DNA of 64,000 nucleotides from CAWVSB01 sp036960375 (lineage in GTDB: Bacteria; Pseudomonadota; Gammaproteobacteria; Pseudomonadales; CAWVSB01): contig JBALVY010000012.1 of NCBI GenBank assembly GCA_036960375.1, positions 1 through 64,000 on the forward strand, in the 5' to 3' direction. A program made the translations under genes and the position numbers. Shown here in pieces: positions 34,518 through 41,602 of this stretch (positions are counted from its first letter, which is position 1; every line of letters starts with the position of its first letter). Below the pieces are notes generated by a model. That model worked only from the letters and a program-made list of their open reading frames with translations, made no database searches and was not told the origin of the DNA.

Positions 34518-35242
34518 ATGACTCTATCCTCACCTCTTTGCTAACCGCGTTTAGTCTGGGTTTACTAGGCAGCGGGCACTGCTTGGGTATGTGTGGTGGA
34601 ATCGCTGGCGCTCTGTCACTGGGTCAGTCAGGCTCCAAACGTAGTGCGAGCTACAGTTTTCTTTTTAGCTGTGGGCGTATTCTCAGTTATGGCATCATTG
34701 GCTTGCTATTGGGCGGCCTGGCTCAAGTCGCTGCTGATACTATAAAACCTGTCATGGGCATTATGCGAATCACTGCGGGCTTATTGCTCATTGCAATGGG
34801 TCTATATCTCGCTGACTGGTGGCGTGGTCTGTTACAGCTGGAAAAGTTTGGCAGTATTCTGTGGCGTCACATTCAACCGGTCACTCGAAAATTAATGCCC
34901 GTGCGCTCTCCTGCCGCGGCCTTGGGGCTGGGGCTTTTGTGGGGCTGGCTTCCTTGCGGTTTGGTTTACTCTACACTGATTTGGTCTGCCTCCAGTGCCA
35001 ATGCTTTGGAATCTGGCTTACTAATGGTCGGCTTCGGACTAGGCACTTTACCTTCTATGTTTGGTGCGAGTTTTTTCTCTGCTCAATTGGCTCGTTGGCT
35101 GGCGAAGAAATCTGTCAAAACTACTGCAGCCGTTTTGTTGATTTTATTTGGTCTCTGGACCATGGCTATGCCTCTCAGCCACAGTAATCATGCTGGTTCT
35201 TCTGAGGGTAGTTCAATGAAAGACCACAATAGCCATCATTAA
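34514..35242 (+). CDS. SafE/TauE-like (UreH-domain) membrane protein linked to cbb3 assembly
   Basis: The 242-residue protein has six or more TM segments and the motif GSGHCLGMCGG at 20-30, typical of the sulfite-exporter-like family often found as the last gene of ccoGHIS operons, where a copper role has been proposed. Other features are AAALGLGLLWGWLPCGLVY (a CG-containing helix) and a His-rich tail (HSNHAGSS...NSHH) that could bind metal. It overlaps ccoS by 4 bases, so it is surely co-transcribed. The precise function is unproven. Confidence 0.88.
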   Translation: MNDSILTSLLTAFSLGLLGSGHCLGMCGGIAGALSLGQSGSKRSASYSFLFSCGRILSYGIIGLLLGGLAQVAADTIKPVMGIMRITAGLLLIAMGLYLADWWRGLLQLEKFGSILWRHIQPVTRKLMPVRSPAAALGLGLLWGWLPCGLVYSTLIWSASSANALESGLLMVGFGLGTLPSMFGASFFSAQLARWLAKKSVKTTAAVLLILFGLWTMAMPLSHSNHAGSSEGSSMKDHNSHH

Positions 35243-35311
35243 TCTGACTAACTCAGAACAGCTGATCGCGATCTGATTCTCTACAGCCACTCTGCTTACT
35301 GTGCCGCCTTA

Positions 35312-35460
35312 ATCGTTGTGTGTGTTTTCTCGCCCGGTCACAGCCAGTTGCAAAATTCAGCGCTACAGGAACTCGCTGCGCTCAGACACCCTTACGCTTC
35401 ATCTGAATTTTGCAACTGGCTAAACGTGCCCTGATTGGGCGAGAAAACACACACAACGAT
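35312..35460 (-). repeat. Nested-palindrome element, copy B
   Basis: The outer stem is 24 bases and perfect (35312-35335 with 35437-35460). The inner stem is 19 bases and perfect (35342-35360 with 35403-35421). On the minus strand the internal loop begins AATCAGGGCACG and the apical part contains AAGGGTGTCTGAGCGCAG and CGAGTTCCTG, matching the other copies, while both stem sequences are different from theirs. It lies 70 bases after the stop of the SafE-like gene, in inverted orientation to copies C-E. Confidence 0.88.
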
Positions 35461-35472
35461 GAAGGCTGGGTC

Positions 35473-35527
35473 TGTGGGAATGTGGGAATGTGGGAATGTG
35501 GGAATGTGGGAATGTGGGAATGTGGGA
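35473..35527. repeat. Octamer tandem repeat (TGTGGGAA)
   Basis: Six perfect units of TGTGGGAA plus a 7-base partial seventh. It starts 13 bases after the end of palindrome copy B. It is a slippage-prone simple repeat in non-coding DNA. The apparent peptide HSHIPTFP on the other strand is only its translation. Confidence 0.95.
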
Positions 35528-35653
35528 TTCAATATACGGGGGATTTATCAGAAGCCAGAAACTAAAAAGTGAAAATATCAATTTGAATACACCTGATAAA
35601 CAAACAACAAAACAGCTCATTAACGTATAGCAGTTGGTCACTCCTAGAACAGA

Positions 35654-35817
35654 GTCAGTACGGTCGGTGGTGTATTTTTCAAGCAATCAGGGCATGCTCT
35701 CCTGGCCGTCTAAAATCAGATTGAGCGGAAGGGTGTCTGAGCGCAGCGAGTTCCTGAAGCGCTGATTTTTGACTGTCAGGATGACCGCTTGAAAAATACA
35801 CCACCGACCGTACTGAC
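35654..35817 (+). repeat. Nested-palindrome element, copy C
   Basis: The outer stem is 31 bases and perfect (35654-35684 with 35787-35817). The inner stem is about 20 bases with 3 mismatches (35700-35719 with 35762-35781). The conserved motifs are AATCAGGGCATG after the outer arm, GGGTGTCTGAGCGCAGCGAG in the apical part and ATGACCG before the closing arm. The outer-arm sequence GGTCGGTGG differs from copies D and E with matching changes on the opposite arm. Confidence 0.9.
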
Positions 35818-35871
35818 GAATTAAACACTCCATACCTAGAAGCAAAATCAGCCTCAATTTTCACCGAGAAT

Positions 35872-35913
35872 AAAAAAAACGGATGCGCTCTACTGAAAAC
35901 CCGCCTTTCCGTT
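35872..35913 (-). terminator. Terminator-like hairpin in the debris region
   Basis: On the minus strand AACGGA pairs with TCCGTT, followed by a run of eight T. It lies 12 bases past a stop codon ending a peptide LHVSYKF, consistent with the end of a lost outer-membrane-protein gene. Confidence 0.6.
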
Positions 35914-35924
35914 CGAGCTAACAG

Positions 35925-35987
35925 TTAGAACTTGTAACTCACATGAAGAACCAAGCTAGTTTGGTCTGAGGTGTATTTTTCAACCAA
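35925..35987 (-). pseudogene. C-terminal fragment of an outer-membrane beta-barrel protein (remnant)
   Basis: A minus-strand frame reads LVEKYTSDQTSLVLHVSYKF and stop. The alternating hydrophobic pattern ending in aromatic YKF is the classic last strand of a beta-barrel protein, and a terminator follows. The frame is closed upstream by the palindromic element, so only the end survives. Two related but more degenerate fragments lie at 35.65 kb and at 36182-36250. The call is inference from about 20 residues. Confidence 0.45.
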
Positions 35988-36110
35988 TCAGGGCATGCTC
36001 TCCTGGCAGTCTAAAATCAGATTGAGCGCAAGGGTGTCTGAGCGCAGCGAGTTCCTGAAGCGCTGATTTTTGACCGCTAGGATGACCGGTTGAAAAATAC
36101 ACCTCAGACC
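35963..36110 (+). repeat. Nested-palindrome element, copy D
   Basis: The outer stem is 23 bases and perfect (35963-35985 with 36088-36110). The inner stem is 20 bases with 3 mismatches (36001-36020 with 36063-36082). It has the same loop motifs as copy C. Compared with copy C the outer arm reads GGTCTGAGG with CCTCAGACC opposite: paired compensatory differences. Confidence 0.9.
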
Positions 36111-36181
36111 GGAATAGCGAATTAAACACTCCTGTACCCTAAGTGGCTCCACCTTTTTAGAGTTAAAGCAATAGCCTAGAT

Positions 36182-36250
36182 TTAGCAATTGCCGCGAGTG
36201 GTCACGCGAAGAACGAAGTCAGTTCGGTTTGGGGTGTATTTTTCAAGCAA
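36182..36250 (-). pseudogene. Second degenerate outer-membrane-protein C-terminal fragment
   Basis: The minus-strand frame reads EKYTPNRTDFVLRVTT, clearly related at DNA and peptide level to the fragment at 35925-35987 but ending in RGNC instead of an aromatic residue. It directly follows palindrome copy E on that strand. It is probably a decayed duplicate. Confidence 0.35.
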
Positions 36251-36381
36251 TCAGGGCATGCTCTCCTGGCGATCAAAAATCAGATTGAGCGTAAGGGTGT
36301 CTGAGCGCAGCGAGTTCCTGGAGCGCTGATTTTTGACCGCCAGGATGACCGCTTGGAAAATATACCCCAGACCGTACTGAC
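36218..36381 (+). repeat. Nested-palindrome element, copy E
   Basis: The outer stem is 31 bases with 4 mismatches (36218-36248 with 36351-36381); three of these are G-T wobbles that would pair as G-U in plus-strand RNA. The inner stem is 20 bases with 1 mismatch (36264-36283 with 36326-36345). The loop motifs are as in copies C and D. It is the copy closest to hemN. Confidence 0.9.
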
Positions 36382-36399
36382 GAATTAAACACTCCATAA

Positions 36400-36540
36400 C
36401 TAGAAGTAAATCAGCCTCATTTTTCGCAGAGAATAAAAAAGGCGACGCTGAGTATCGTCTGCCTCATAGGCCTGAACGCTGCTGATGGCAGATACGGAGG
36501 CAACGGCAATAGCCACTGCTAATTTGGAAAGTGTTTTCAT
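36400..36540 (-). pseudogene. Signal-peptide remnant of a lost outer-membrane-protein gene
   Basis: A minus-strand frame of 46 codons starts MKTLSKLAVAIAVASVSAIS, with a clear signal peptide and AxA-like site (SVQA before YEA). It then runs straight into a terminator hairpin (36434-36463), so the mature protein is missing. A ribosome-binding site (AGGGATAT) and an Fnr box 48 bases upstream are intact. Fnr/Anr control together with an OMP-type start recalls the OmpW/OprG family, but no mature sequence remains to confirm it. It could alternatively be a small secreted peptide gene. Confidence 0.45.
36434..36463 (-). terminator. Terminator hairpin truncating the signal-peptide remnant
   Basis: On the minus strand GGCAGACG pairs imperfectly with CGTCGCC, followed by six T. 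It is only about 80 bases downstream of the start codon of the remnant. Confidence 0.65.
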
Positions 36541-36587
36541 AGATATATCCCTTGAGCGTCAATAATTCGCATAAGCCAGAGAACAGC

Positions 36588-36601
36588 TTGACCTGAATCA
36601 A
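36588..36601. promoter_or_regulatory. Fnr/Anr box between hemN and the OMP remnant
   Basis: TTGAC-CTGA-ATCAA differs from the Fnr consensus at one position. Its centre is about 63 bases before the hemN ATG, compatible with activation of hemN, and 54 bases before the remnant start on the other strand. Confidence 0.8.
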
Positions 36602-36657
36602 GTACCTAAATCGCCAGATCTCATAAACTACGCTGACATTCATCTCCGACAAAAATC

Positions 36658-38055
36658 ATGAGCACTACTACCGCGATACAGGCCACAAGCCATTGGGACA
36701 CGCATCTTCTCAAAAAGTATGACATGCCCGGGCCACGCTATACTTCTTATCCAACGGCAAACGTATTCGACAAAAACTTCGACGCCGGTGACTACCGTGC
36801 ACTCGCTGCAAAAACACACGCCAATATCTCGCCGCTTTCGCTCTATGTGCACATACCATTTTGCGAAAACATTTGTTATTACTGCGCTTGCAACAAAGTC
36901 GTTACTCGCAAGCGTCATCTGGTGCGCCCCTTTCTCGACCACCTTGAACAAGAATTGGAGCTACGCGGTGCACTGCACAAGAAACGTCGTGTCACCCAGC
37001 TCCACTTCGGCGGTGGTACACCGACCTATCTGGACCCGGCAGAACTCACTGAATTGATGCATCACATTGGCACCCACTTTAATCTGGATAACACAGAGGC
37101 TAGAGAGTTCTCTATTGAGATAGACCCCCGCACAATCAGTAAAAGTACCGTCGCGCTTTTGAAAGGCTTGAATTTTAATCGCATCAGCATAGGCATCCAG
37201 GATTTTGACCCCTTGGTGCAACGAGCGGTTAATCGCCTACAGTCCTATGAGATGGTGAAAGGCCTTACCCATGCAATTCGTCGCCATAACTATCGATCAT
37301 TAAGCTTTGACCTAATCTATGGTCTACCTATGCAGTCAGTGGCCAGCTACGCAGACACCATGGATAAAGTGATCGAACTGCAGCCTGACCGGATTGCGTG
37401 CTACAACTATGCCCACCTGCCGGAAAGATTCTCCTCTCAACGCGCCATAGATCGCCTACAGCTGCCCAATGGAGGAGAAAAGCTGGCCATGTTCCAATAC
37501 ATTGGCGAACGCCTGTTGGCCGCCGGTTACGACTATATCGGCATGGATCACTTTGTCCGGCCCGATGACGAGCTGGCCATTGCCAGAAAAGACGGCCGAC
37601 TACAGCGCAACTTTCAGGGCTATTCCACCTGCCTGGCGCCAGACCTTATAGGCTTAGGACCCTCTGCCATTTCGCAATTTAATGGCAGCTACTCACAAAA
37701 CCATAAAGATCTTGAAACTTACTACCAGGCACTGGATGAAAATGACTTACCCATAGCCAATGGCTGTACGATGTCGCAGGAAGACCATCTACGTCGCAAA
37801 GTCATTATGAATTTAGCCTGCCAATTGCGCGTGGATATCCCAGCAATAGAACAAGAATTTGGCATCGTCTTTACTAGTCACTTTAAAAAATCGTTGATCA
37901 ATCTTGAGCCGCTAAGTGAAGATGGACTGGTAATTGTTGGTCCGGATGAAATTCTGGTTACCCAAGCAGGAAGAATGCTAATTCGTAATATCTGTATGGC
38001 TTTTGACGCACACCTGACAGAGCAGTCGCAACAACGATTTTCCCGAACAATATAG
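36658..38055 (+). CDS. hemN: Oxygen-independent coproporphyrinogen III oxidase (radical SAM)
   Basis: The 465-residue enzyme has the N-terminal PRYTSYPTA motif (26-34), a radical-SAM CxxxCxxC with Cys69, Cys73 and Cys76 plus Cys78 (CENICYYCAC), GGGTPTYL, and the C-terminal HemN domain (RRKVIMNLACQ). It decarboxylates coproporphyrinogen III under low oxygen in heme synthesis. An Fnr box lies upstream and the fnr gene follows, as in Pseudomonas (hemN-anr). Heme supply for the nearby cbb3 oxidase is the obvious link. Confidence 0.97.
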   Translation: MSTTTAIQATSHWDTHLLKKYDMPGPRYTSYPTANVFDKNFDAGDYRALAAKTHANISPLSLYVHIPFCENICYYCACNKVVTRKRHLVRPFLDHLEQELELRGALHKKRRVTQLHFGGGTPTYLDPAELTELMHHIGTHFNLDNTEAREFSIEIDPRTISKSTVALLKGLNFNRISIGIQDFDPLVQRAVNRLQSYEMVKGLTHAIRRHNYRSLSFDLIYGLPMQSVASYADTMDKVIELQPDRIACYNYAHLPERFSSQRAIDRLQLPNGGEKLAMFQYIGERLLAAGYDYIGMDHFVRPDDELAIARKDGRLQRNFQGYSTCLAPDLIGLGPSAISQFNGSYSQNHKDLETYYQALDENDLPIANGCTMSQEDHLRRKVIMNLACQLRVDIPAIEQEFGIVFTSHFKKSLINLEPLSEDGLVIVGPDEILVTQAGRMLIRNICMAFDAHLTEQSQQRFSRTI

Positions 38056-38087
38056 TGCCCTCCCCTATACAATACAGCCGAATACCC

Positions 38088-38093
38088 TATAAT
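38088..38093 (+). promoter_or_regulatory. Perfect -10 hexamer TATAAT upstream of fnr
   Basis: TATAAT lies 38 bases before the fnr ATG. It overlaps an inverted repeat ATACCCT (38082-38088) and AGGGTAT (38099-38105), which could be an operator or a small hairpin in the leader. Confidence 0.5.
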
Positions 38094-38125
38094 TAGAAAG
38101 GGTATCAGTGCGCTAGGGAAGGATT

Positions 38126-38908
38126 ATGTCTATATCGTCAACGGAGAACATGGCAATGACTTTAGGTCAAACAGACCAACGCTGCCCACACAACTATCAA
38201 GTATCTTGTGGCAACTGCCGCCTTAATAGTATTTGCCTGCCAATTGCCCTTGAAACGGTTGAAATAGAGCAACTTGACGATATCATCCAACGCGGCAAAC
38301 CACTCCGTAAAGGTGAGCACATTTTTCGAGAAAATGAAGTATTTGGCTCGGTCTACGCCGTACGCTCAGGCAGCCTGAAGGCCTACAGGATTACTGGAGA
38401 CGGTAAAGAACAAGTTACCGGATTTTATTTCCCCGGCGAAATTCTTGGTATGGACGGCATTGGTCGTAATCGACATGCCTCTTCTGCCAAGGCGCTTGAA
38501 ACTGCCGCTATCTGTGAAATCCCCTTTGAACGACTGGGCGATCTCAGCACTGCGATTCCCACACTCCAGCGTCACTTTTTTCAGCTGATGAGTCAGGAAA
38601 TTGCCTATGACCAGGAGTTAATTACACTATTAAGCAAAAACTCCGCTGAAGAACGTATCGCTGCGCTGCTGGTTAGCCTCTCTGCTCGATTTTCCCTGCG
38701 TAAGTTATCACCCACACATTTCCGTTTACCTATGTCTCGTACAGACATAGGTAACTATTTAGGCCTTACCGTTGAAACTGTCAGCCGCGTATTCAGCCGT
38801 TTCCAGAAGACAGGTTTACTGTCTGTAGACAATAAAGAGCTGGCCATACTGGATCCTGAACGGCTTCGTACCACAGCCGGTATCAGAGTCACGACGGAAT
38901 CGCGCTGA
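38126..38908 (+). CDS. fnr: Fnr/Anr-type oxygen-sensing transcriptional regulator
   Basis: The 260-residue CRP/FNR protein has an N-terminal cysteine cluster with Cys28, Cys31 and Cys37 (SCGNCRLNSIC) and central Cys130, matching the four 4Fe-4S ligands of E. coli FNR; Cys20 is an extra. A cyclic-nucleotide-binding-like domain follows. The recognition helix contains TVETVSRVF, i.e. Glu-x-x-Ser-Arg, expected to read TTGAT half-sites like those at 26.6 and 36.6 kb. The start is behind GGGAAGGA. It probably controls ccoN and hemN. Confidence 0.96.
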   Translation: MSISSTENMAMTLGQTDQRCPHNYQVSCGNCRLNSICLPIALETVEIEQLDDIIQRGKPLRKGEHIFRENEVFGSVYAVRSGSLKAYRITGDGKEQVTGFYFPGEILGMDGIGRNRHASSAKALETAAICEIPFERLGDLSTAIPTLQRHFFQLMSQEIAYDQELITLLSKNSAEERIAALLVSLSARFSLRKLSPTHFRLPMSRTDIGNYLGLTVETVSRVFSRFQKTGLLSVDNKELAILDPERLRTTAGIRVTTESR

Positions 38909-39025
38909 CTGTAAAAATGCAGACTAAGTTGACCTAGCTCACTGGACATAATGTCTATCAATGCTTAGCCTTGAACACAGATTTTTTATCATCGTAAAAA
39001 TACAATAATCGTTTAGGAGATACGC

Positions 39026-39625
39026 ATGCTAGGTACAATTATTGGTTTACTTACCCAACCGAAAGTAGCTTGGGGGAAACTGGCCGAAAAATCCGATGCT
39101 CAACTTCGCCCTTATCTTATACTTCCTGTCATTCTGGGATTAATACCTACAATTGCGTGGAACTACGGCACCACTCAAATCGGCTGGAGTATAGGCGACT
39201 CCGATCCGACAAAACTGGCCGAGGAAAGCGCCCGTTTTATTGCTGTCATCTATTACTTTACCCAACTGGCTGCAGTCTACTGTATGGGTTATTTTATTCA
39301 CTGGATGGCAGAAACTTATGAGGCAGAGTCCACTCCACTCAAAGGCTTCGCTGTAGCAGCCTGCGTAGTCACGCCAGCACTACTAATAAGCGTGGTTGGC
39401 GTTTATCCAAACTTTGCGCTGGATTTTCTGATCGGCCTGCTCGTTGTAAGCTATACGGTTTACCTGCTGTATACCGGCATCCCCATCATGATGAAGGTTC
39501 CTGCAGAAAGAGGTTTTCTGTACGCCAGCGCTATAGTTGCTATTGGCTTGGTTGTCATAGTCATCATGATGGTTGGCACAGTGATTATTTGGGATGTGGG
39601 TTTTGCGCCCGCTTTTGTAGACTAA
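39026..39625 (+). CDS. Yip1 family membrane protein
   Basis: The 199-residue protein has a short N-terminus (IIGLLTQPKVAWGKLAEK) typical of bacterial Yip1-domain (DUF1282) proteins and five TM segments (about 31-49, 72-93, 104-125, 128-148, 161-186). Function is unknown. The start is behind TTAGGAGA. A terminator follows 15 bases after the stop. No operon partner. Confidence 0.85.
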   Translation: MLGTIIGLLTQPKVAWGKLAEKSDAQLRPYLILPVILGLIPTIAWNYGTTQIGWSIGDSDPTKLAEESARFIAVIYYFTQLAAVYCMGYFIHWMAETYEAESTPLKGFAVAACVVTPALLISVVGVYPNFALDFLIGLLVVSYTVYLLYTGIPIMMKVPAERGFLYASAIVAIGLVVIVIMMVGTVIIWDVGFAPAFVD

Positions 39626-39640
39626 GTATCTCGAATTTTA

Positions 39641-39668
39641 AAAGCCTCCGCCCAGCGGGGGCTTTTTT
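39641..39668 (+). terminator. Rho-independent terminator after the Yip1 gene
   Basis: AAAGCCTCCGC pairs with GCGGGGGCTTT (one wobble/mismatch), loop CCA, then a T-run. It is well placed after the stop at 39625. Confidence 0.9.
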
Positions 39669-39864
39669 GTTAGTGGAGACAACGCGATACACCGTCTTTC
39701 CATATTAGGCCTTAGGATAATAGCCTAAACCTATAAAATGCTTGATTTTTTATTTTATTGTTGCAAACTGGTCTCCCAAGGGCGCAATAAACATACCAAG
39801 CACTCGCCCTGCCACAGTCAATTTAGCCGTGGCCTCGTATAACACCTATGAGATGGGGTGAACA

Positions 39865-40311
39865 ATGAGTGGTAAAAGCCGAGCCTTTGAGCAGCTGGTT
39901 ATCATACCAACCCTTCAATACCTGGGAGTCGCTTCCAGCGACGCCAGCCAACTCCTATTGGGCACGGCACTGTCTGAATCTGGACTGAGCAGCTGCTGTA
40001 ATGGAGAGGGCATTGGAATTTACGGTATTACCTCCGAGCAACATCGTGATGTATGGGATCGCTACCTGGCCTTTCACCCAGATCTAGCCAGCAGAGTTCG
40101 CAGTCTGGCAAGTCGATACGAATTCCTGAAAAGCCCTGATATAGAAATGCAGCATAATTTTGCCTATGCAACGGCTATCGCCTGGCTCATTTACGAGCGC
40201 AGCGGCCTTCCAGTGCCCACCGCCAGTCAAGACGAAGAATTAGCCAGCTTCTGGCGCCACTATTTTCATCATGGCAAAGCCCTGCACTGGCAGACACCCG
40301 CTGCAGCCTAG
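39865..40311 (+). CDS. Hypothetical protein with a lysozyme-like pattern
   Basis: The 148-residue protein lacks a signal peptide and is not in a family I can name surely. The segment QLLLGTALSESGLSS followed by GIGIYGITSEQHRDVWDRYL resembles the catalytic-Glu and substrate motifs of lytic transglycosylase-like proteins (ESGL then G-x-Q/E). It is also similar to phage-associated proteins of the same layout. The rest is helical, ending in a His-rich WRHYFHHGKALHW. There are no phage genes around it. It overlaps the convergent glycosyltransferase gene by 4 bases at the 3' end. Confidence 0.65.
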   Translation: MSGKSRAFEQLVIIPTLQYLGVASSDASQLLLGTALSESGLSSCCNGEGIGIYGITSEQHRDVWDRYLAFHPDLASRVRSLASRYEFLKSPDIEMQHNFAYATAIAWLIYERSGLPVPTASQDEELASFWRHYFHHGKALHWQTPAAA

Positions 40312-40919
40312 TATGACCAGCCGACAGGCAGTTTTGATAAATCCTCAGGGCGGTCTATATCACTCAACGCGGATAGCAGTTGAAAACTCCAACCCAGTCG
40401 CAAAAGATTAGTCTGGGTATCCTCAAGAACACTATCCTTGCCCCACTCAATAGCCGAGAAAACCCCCCAGTCCACGCGATTAAGACCCAACAATACATAG
40501 CCCCCATCGGTGGCGGGACCTATCACCGCATCATAGCCTTGAGCTAATAGGTCCACAGCCTGTTTTATATATTCAGCATTCAGTTGAGGACAGTCCGCGC
40601 CGATAAGAATCACCGGCGAGTAATCCTGCATCGCAGCCTCGACGGCATGATACATTCGCTCACCAAGATCCGCGCCATACTGCTCATGGAGAGCCAAGGA
40701 ACTCTCGTACGAGGACCAAAATTCATGATGAATGCCCCCTGCGCAGTAAATCTGTAGATCGGCCTCGCTAACTTCCTTCGCAGTATCAATAGCGTTGCCT
40801 AACATCATTCGATAGAGCCGAGTTGCCTGCTGCGAGCACAAAAAAGGCTGCAGTCTAGTTTTAACCTGACCATCTACTGGCGCCTTGGCGAATAGAAGAA
40901 TCGCTACCTCGGCCTGCAT
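40308..40919 (-). CDS. TIGR04282-type glycosyltransferase (DUF2064)
   Basis: The 203-residue protein starts MQAEVAILLFAKAPVDGQVKT, the hallmark KxPxxGxVKTRL nucleotide-sugar-transferase opening, with a central VILIGADCPQLNAEYI and GPATDGGYVLLGL. It belongs to the DUF2064 family commonly paired with a TIGR04283 glycosyltransferase and ArsS. Its ATG overlaps the stop of the upstream transferase (TAATG). A longer frame to 40985 is rejected. A role in adding the sugar to an arsenolipid/arsenosugar is inferred from context. Confidence 0.85.
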   Translation of the reverse strand: MQAEVAILLFAKAPVDGQVKTRLQPFLCSQQATRLYRMMLGNAIDTAKEVSEADLQIYCAGGIHHEFWSSYESSLALHEQYGADLGERMYHAVEAAMQDYSPVILIGADCPQLNAEYIKQAVDLLAQGYDAVIGPATDGGYVLLGLNRVDWGVFSAIEWGKDSVLEDTQTNLLRLGWSFQLLSALSDIDRPEDLSKLPVGWSY

Positions 40920-41602
40920 TATAGATACCGGACCGCTAACTGTTGCGGCGAGACACCACGCCAATAGTCGAAGCGCAGACGCCACATTAATACGATGGTA
41001 GAGATAAGCCCTCGCTGCTCCCAGCGTCGACTGGAGGCACCCAAAACAGAGGAGGCCACTGTTGGCGCAGCCACGCGGCGCAACACCTTAGTCAATGCAA
41101 CATCCTCCATCAGCGGAACATTTTCATAGCCGCCCGCCCGCTCAAATACGTCTCGCCGCACAAATAAACCCTGATCACCTGTTGCCACGCCCGTTAGGCT
41201 GGAGCGCCAGCGCATCGCCTTTTCTATCACTCGCAGCAAGATCTGATGACCACTAAGGCGGACCGGAAAAAAACCCCATCGAGAGGCACTTAAAATACAT
41301 TCAAGATAAACTGACGGGTTATGCAACAGGCTTGCATCGGCATGGAGAAACCAGAGCCACTCTGCCTGAGACTGCGAGGCTCCCGCATTCATCTGCAGGC
41401 TGCGACCCGCGGAGCTTTCCAGCACCTTATCAACCAAGGGCCGTGCCAGATCTACCGTGGTATCACAACTCCCTCCATCAGCCAGCAAAACTTCACAGCC
41501 ATACTGGCGCAAGGTTTGCAGTTGACCCAGTAGAGACTCTATAACGGGAGCTTCATTCAGCGCAGGTATAATAATTGATACTCGAGGCTGATCATGCGAC
41601 AT
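40919..41602 (-). CDS. TIGR04283-type family 2 glycosyltransferase
   Basis: The 227-residue GT-A enzyme has VSIIIPALNEA near the N-terminus, EVLLADGGSCDTT, WLWFLHADASL (DxD-like His-Ala-Asp) and GDQGLFVRRDVFERAGGY, all features of the TIGR04283 family. The ATG at 41602 lies inside the 3' end of the arsS gene (11-base overlap), so translation is coupled; an extension to 41668 is rejected. With the DUF2064 partner and ArsS it forms a compact three-gene unit. Confidence 0.87.
   Translation of the reverse strand: MSHDQPRVSIIIPALNEAPVIESLLGQLQTLRQYGCEVLLADGGSCDTTVDLARPLVDKVLESSAGRSLQMNAGASQSQAEWLWFLHADASLLHNPSVYLECILSASRWGFFPVRLSGHQILLRVIEKAMRWRSSLTGVATGDQGLFVRRDVFERAGGYENVPLMEDVALTKVLRRVAAPTVASSVLGASSRRWEQRGLISTIVLMWRLRFDYWRGVSPQQLAVRYL

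Larger units (their letters stand above)
35243..36657. other. Gene-free 1.4-kb tract of palindromic repeats and gene debris
   Basis: No intact gene is present between the SafE-like gene and hemN. The tract holds four nested-palindrome elements, a seven-unit octamer repeat, three related fragments reading (L/V)EKYT..RT..VL.V on the minus strand, two terminator-like hairpins, a minus-strand signal-peptide remnant and an Fnr box. Three elements form a direct array with a period of roughly 260-310 bases that includes flanking sequence (for example GAATTAAACACTCC to the right of each). The array therefore looks like duplication of a larger unit rather than three separate insertions. Short open frames here are artefacts of the repeats. 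Confidence 0.85.

Noticed and set aside
35473..35527. CRISPR-like repeat
   Set aside because: The octamer repeats are contiguous without spacers and there are no cas genes; it is a simple tandem repeat.
35679..36188. Small open frames crossing the palindromes (with NSLRSDTL- or QELAALRHPS-like peptides)
   Set aside because: They are translations of the repeat core in two frames, lack ribosome-binding sites and change with the repeat copy.
35312..36381. Integron attC array
   Set aside because: The elements are palindromic and partly tandem, but I see no consistent RYYYAAC/GTTRRRY core pair, no cassette genes between them and no integrase.
39865..40311. Prophage remnant
   Set aside because: Only one lysozyme-like gene, no integrase, capsid, tail or att-like repeats around it.
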